This document shows positions 13,694 to 16,219 of a stretch of 16,219 nt of DNA, piece after piece. The position numbers and the translations under genes were made by a program. The DNA comes from Oscillospiraceae bacterium (GTDB lineage Bacteria; Bacillota; Clostridia; Oscillospirales; Ruminococcaceae), in assembly GCA_029068025.1 (NCBI GenBank), contig JAIEDJ010000076.1, positions 1-16,219 on the forward strand. Reading direction: 5' to 3'. Position 1 is the first letter of the stretch; every line of letters begins with the position of its first letter. A model generated the notes under the pieces. It was not told where the DNA came from and did no database searches. It worked only from the letters and a program-made list of their open reading frames with translations.

Positions 13694-14050
13694 ATGGCTG
13701 AGGTTAAGGGCGCAAACGACAAGTGGGAATTCTACGAGGACAAGCGCGGTGAGTGGCGCTGGCGCAGAAAAGCGACCAACGGCAATATTGTAGGCTCGTC
13801 CTGCGAGGGCTACAAGGACAAGAAGGACTGCGAGGCAAATGCCGCAAGACACGGCTGGGCAGACTTCAAGGGCGAGGTCAAGGACTCCTGGAAAAAGGAC
13901 AAGTGGGAGTTCTATGAGGACAAGCGCGGCGAATGGCGCTGGCGCAGAAAAGCCGTAAACGGCGAGATCGTAGGTTCTTCCACCGAGGGCTACAACAAGA
14001 AGACCGACTGTGAGGAGAACGCGAAGCGCAACGGCTGGAACGGCAAATAA
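13694..14050 (+). CDS. DUF1508 (YegP-like) protein with two tandem repeats
   Basis: A 118-aa small soluble protein made of two ~46-residue DUF1508 units (residues 10-55 and 70-115). Each reads KWEFYEDKRGEWRWRRKA, then G-x-IVGSS-x-EGY, then a D-C-E helix ending in N/H-GW. Units of this kind are short beta-hairpin-plus-helix domains that pair with each other, as in E. coli YegP. Their molecular role is unknown. The two copies are nearly identical in DNA as well (13721 and 13901 onward, offset 180 bp), which points to recent duplication or homogenisation. AAGGAGGAAT 8 nt before the ATG is an ideal ribosome binding site. It is monocistronic with its own promoter and terminator. Arg/Trp/Lys-rich composition makes nucleic-acid or envelope binding possible, but that is only a guess. 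Confidence 0.9.
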   Translation: MAEVKGANDKWEFYEDKRGEWRWRRKATNGNIVGSSCEGYKDKKDCEANAARHGWADFKGEVKDSWKKDKWEFYEDKRGEWRWRRKAVNGEIVGSSTEGYNKKTDCEENAKRNGWNGK

Positions 14051-14066
14051 TATTTGGTAACCTATG

Positions 14067-14098
14067 ACCGCCGCCCTTTTGGGCGGCGGTCTTGTTTT
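14067..14098. terminator. Rho-independent terminator between DUF1508 and relQ
   Basis: A perfect 10-bp GC stem (ACCGCCGCCC 14067-14076, GGGCGGCGGT 14081-14090) with a TTTT loop is followed by CTTGTTTT on the + strand. It ends the DUF1508 transcript. The convergent relQ gene stops 4 bases away, so it may serve both. Confidence 0.93.
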
Positions 14099-14101
14099 AT
14101 G

Positions 14102-14806
14102 TCAATCGATCTCCTTCAGTGTTTTGTAAATGCTCTGCATATGAACGTCGATCTTGGCTATGGCTTCGGCGCAGTCCTTGAGCTGACCGGCAAGCTCGGC
14201 GGAGACCTCGGTGTCGGTCTTGTACTTAAGCTCGTGCTCAAGGCTTGCCCAGAAGTCCATAGCAATGGTGCGGATCTGTACCTCGACGTTCACCAGCTCC
14301 TTTTTCTCGGAAAGGTAAACGGGAGTTTCGATCACGAGATGGAGACTGCGGTAGCCGTTGGGCTTGGGATTTTTTATGTAGTCCTTGCGCTTGACGAGAT
14401 GTACGTCGTCCTGGCCTGTCAGCAGATCAGCCACGGTGTATATATCGTCAATGTAATTGCACACCACACGCACTCCCGCGAAGTCCAGGATCTCGCTGCG
14501 CACGGTGTCTGTATTGATGGGAAGCCCCTTGCGCTGCATTTTCTCAAAAAGACTTTGCGGGGACTTCAATCTGTCCTCTATGTGGTGAATGGGATTGTAG
14601 GAATATTTGGCGCGGAATTCGCTGTCGAGTATCTCAAGCTTAGTCTTTACCTCGCGGATCGCGGATTCGTACAAATGCTCCAGCTCGATAAAGCGGAGCA
14701 TCTGTTCCATCATCTGTTGCCCTCTGTCGCTTTCAAGTATCTGCTGAACGTTTGCCAGCGTTTCGGGTGGATTTTCTATTGTCTTTTTTATTTTGCTTAT
14801 GTTCAT
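14102..14806 (-). CDS. relQ: Small alarmone synthetase (RelQ/SasB type GTP pyrophosphokinase)
   Basis: Transfers pyrophosphate from ATP to GTP or GDP, making (p)ppGpp, in the cytoplasm. The 234-aa product is a single-domain synthetase without the HD hydrolase, TGS or ACT parts of long RelA/SpoT enzymes. Motifs visible are RLKSPQSLFEKM (79-90), DFAGVRVVC (108-116, catalytic Asp of the synthetase), RKDYIKNPKPNGYRSLH (140-156, the G-loop with Tyr152) and EVQIRTIAMDFWASLEHELKYK split as EVQIRT (175-180) and WASLEHELKYK (186-196). RelQ enzymes are tetramers activated by pppGpp. Start: AAGGGA 5 nt before the ATG at 14806. It is monocistronic. The assignment to RelQ rather than RelP is by length and the C-terminal helices and is moderately sure. 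Confidence 0.93.
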   Translation of the reverse strand: MNISKIKKTIENPPETLANVQQILESDRGQQMMEQMLRFIELEHLYESAIREVKTKLEILDSEFRAKYSYNPIHHIEDRLKSPQSLFEKMQRKGLPINTDTVRSEILDFAGVRVVCNYIDDIYTVADLLTGQDDVHLVKRKDYIKNPKPNGYRSLHLVIETPVYLSEKKELVNVEVQIRTIAMDFWASLEHELKYKTDTEVSAELAGQLKDCAEAIAKIDVHMQSIYKTLKEID

Positions 14807-14893
14807 AGTAATCCCTTCTATTTGTAATTAAACCGCATTTATATTATATCACAACAATATTATAAGCAGGTGAATGCTGTGTGAAAGTTTCAA

Positions 14894-14916
14894 GGCTGCC
14901 GAAATTATCGGCAGCC
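14894..14916 (-). terminator. Hairpin after the FliM-motif protein gene
   Basis: A perfect 9-bp stem (GGCTGCCGA 14894-14902, TCGGCAGCC 14908-14916) with a five-base loop lies 11 bases past the stop codon at 14927. The minus strand continues TTGAAACTTT, a poor T-tract, so termination efficiency is uncertain. Confidence 0.7.
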
Positions 14917-14926
14917 TACATTTACA

Positions 14927-16189
14927 TTATTTTACATCGTCCTTCATTCCGTTGAGCAGTGCTTCGATATCTGCCTGGCTCATTTTGCCGCCTGAGGGCT
15001 TAGCTTCCTCAGCAGGAGCGGAAGGCTCTGACGGCGGAACGGCAACGGAATCGGCAAGCGTTTCCTGAACGGGTTCGGGTTCGGAGATGATCGGCTGCTG
15101 AACCGCTTCACTTGCTGCCGCAAGCATTTTCTCAATATCGTCCTGGCTCATCTTGCCGCCGGAGGGCTTGGGTTCCTCCGCAGGAGCGGCGGCTTCCTCG
15201 ACTGCTTCAACGGCGGTCTCCGCTGCTTCGGTCACGGTATTTTCAACGGAAGCGGTTGCTGCCGCAAGCATTTTCTCGATGTCGTCCTGGCTCATCTTGC
15301 CGCCGGAGGGCTTGGGTTCCTCCGCGGGAGCGGCAACGGCTTCTTCAACTGTTTCAACAGCGGTCTCCGCAGCTTCGGTCACGGTATTTTCAACGGAAGC
15401 GGTCGCTGCCGCGAGCATTTTCTCGATGTCGTCCTGGCTCATCTTGCCGCCGGATGCGCCGGAAACCTCGGAATCCTCTTCGTCGTTATCGTTATCGTCG
15501 CTGCCGCCGAATGCTTCTTCAGCCTGCTCGGTAAGTCCGGATTTCATAAGCAGAGCTTCTATCTCGTCAGCGGACATGGTGTTGGATTCAATTTGGACGG
15601 GTGCCGCTTCGGCAGCAGTATTCGCTTCGGGAGCAGGCTGGGCCTCGGCTTCGCCGGCGCTTTCGGACATCTTTGCGGCAACATCTACCTTGTGCTGACC
15701 GAGTATCTCGTTTATATTGGCGTCGGACTGCGGTCCCGGAGCGTTCACGGCAGGCGGTTCGGAGATCTTTGACATGACCTTTTCCCAATCTGATCTCGCC
15801 TTATCGTAATCGCACTTGTCGCCGTCGAATTTCAGCCAGTAATCGTCATACGGCGTAACTCCGCGGGTCTTGCGGATAATGTCGTAAACATTGTATTTCT
15901 CAAGCCCGAGCAGGGCAAGCTCCGTTCCCGTGAACGGCGTTTTGTCCTGAAAAACACGGGTGGAGAAAAAATAATATATGTCGGCGATCGTCAGCGGTCT
16001 ATGTATAGGGGTGATCATATTTTCCTTGTATTTGGTGATGATCCTGCAGCTGACTTTTTCATTGTTGACCACCTCATATTCCGCTATTTCATTATCTTCT
16101 TTCAGCAGAACATACTTTACGGACAACGGAAGATCAAATGAGCGGTTGTCAACAAGTCTGTATCGGTTTCCTTTGAGAACACTTCCCAT
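14927..16189 (-). CDS. Protein with five FliM/FliN-like MSQDDIExxL motifs in a disordered tail
   Basis: A 420-aa cytoplasmic protein, family not recognised. Residues 1-140 form a folded domain with conserved-looking segments RPLTIADIYYFFS (64-76) and YDDYWLKFDG (114-123). Residues 141-420 are Ala/Glu/Pro-rich and probably disordered. Within them a short helix motif recurs: MSADEIEALLM (205-215), MSQDDIEKMLA (250, 299 and 347) and MSQADIEALLNG (403-414). FliM and FliN/FliY begin with LSQDEIDALL-type helices, which in FliM bind phosphorylated CheY. The central three copies sit in 48-49-aa repeats (DNA 15116-15448). The tail is strongly acidic. Start: AAGGAG about 9 nt before the ATG at 16189. 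It has no co-transcribed neighbour in the window. A role as a multivalent binding scaffold is inference. Confidence 0.75.
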   Translation of the reverse strand: MGSVLKGNRYRLVDNRSFDLPLSVKYVLLKEDNEIAEYEVVNNEKVSCRIITKYKENMITPIHRPLTIADIYYFFSTRVFQDKTPFTGTELALLGLEKYNVYDIIRKTRGVTPYDDYWLKFDGDKCDYDKARSDWEKVMSKISEPPAVNAPGPQSDANINEILGQHKVDVAAKMSESAGEAEAQPAPEANTAAEAAPVQIESNTMSADEIEALLMKSGLTEQAEEAFGGSDDNDNDEEDSEVSGASGGKMSQDDIEKMLAAATASVENTVTEAAETAVETVEEAVAAPAEEPKPSGGKMSQDDIEKMLAAATASVENTVTEAAETAVEAVEEAAAPAEEPKPSGGKMSQDDIEKMLAAASEAVQQPIISEPEPVQETLADSVAVPPSEPSAPAEEAKPSGGKMSQADIEALLNGMKDDVK

Positions 16190-16219
16190 AATACTCTCTC
16201 CTTACCGGATATATGAAAA

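Noticed and set aside
15153..15698. Ser/Ala-rich open frame on the + strand opposite the FliM-motif gene
   Set aside because: Repetitive because it is the complement of the repeated tail. No start signal, and the minus-strand gene has a good ribosome binding site.

Overview
The window looks like chromosome of a low-to-mid GC Clostridia member, most likely a Ruminococcus/Oscillospiraceae-type gut Firmicute. The reasons are strong AGGAG-type ribosome binding sites, textbook sigma-A promoters, a relQ-type small alarmone synthetase, a class A PBP with a long cytoplasmic head, and GC-rich palindromic intergenic repeats between AT-rich promoter tracts. No phage, IS transposase, CRISPR, rRNA or tRNA was recognised. 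The taxonomic call is inference from gene style only.

Layout. 1-201 is a gene-free dispersed palindromic repeat plus a strong hairpin. 202-2550 (-) is a bifunctional class A penicillin-binding protein. 2551-3002 is a divergent regulatory region holding a cloverleaf-like nested palindrome and promoters for both sides. 3003-3668 (+) is a HAD phosphatase. 4264-3701 and 5398-4304 (-) are a small membrane protein and a DUF3810 membrane protein with an HExxH motif. 5792-6415 (+) is an unrecognised 207-aa protein bracketed by two different MITE-like palindromic elements. 8995-6599 (-) is a three-gene overlapping cluster: zinc-ribbon membrane protein, secreted/anchored TPM-domain protein, and D-aminoacyl-tRNA deacylase. 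9995-9282 (-) is a sirtuin, flanked on both sides by degenerate copies of a ~40-bp repeat. 13303-10227 (-) reads as a four-gene operon: a Phe/Ser/Gly-rich repeat protein, a two-TM protein, a glycosyltransferase-like protein and an ABC ATPase. 13694-14050 (+) is a duplicated DUF1508 (YegP-like) protein under a consensus promoter, closed by a strong terminator. 14806-14102 (-) is a small alarmone synthetase. 16189-14927 (-) is a protein with five copies of a FliM/FliN-like MSQDDIExxL motif.

Most genes are single housekeeping or envelope genes rather than one pathway. The least ordinary parts are the 13303-10227 operon led by the pentad-repeat aromatic protein, the repeated FliM-like motif protein, and five nested palindromic intergenic elements. 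Several of those elements sit inside predicted mRNA leaders or create the stop codons of neighbouring genes. I do not see a complete known defence or biosynthetic system. The 13303-10227 operon is the best candidate for an undescribed functional unit.
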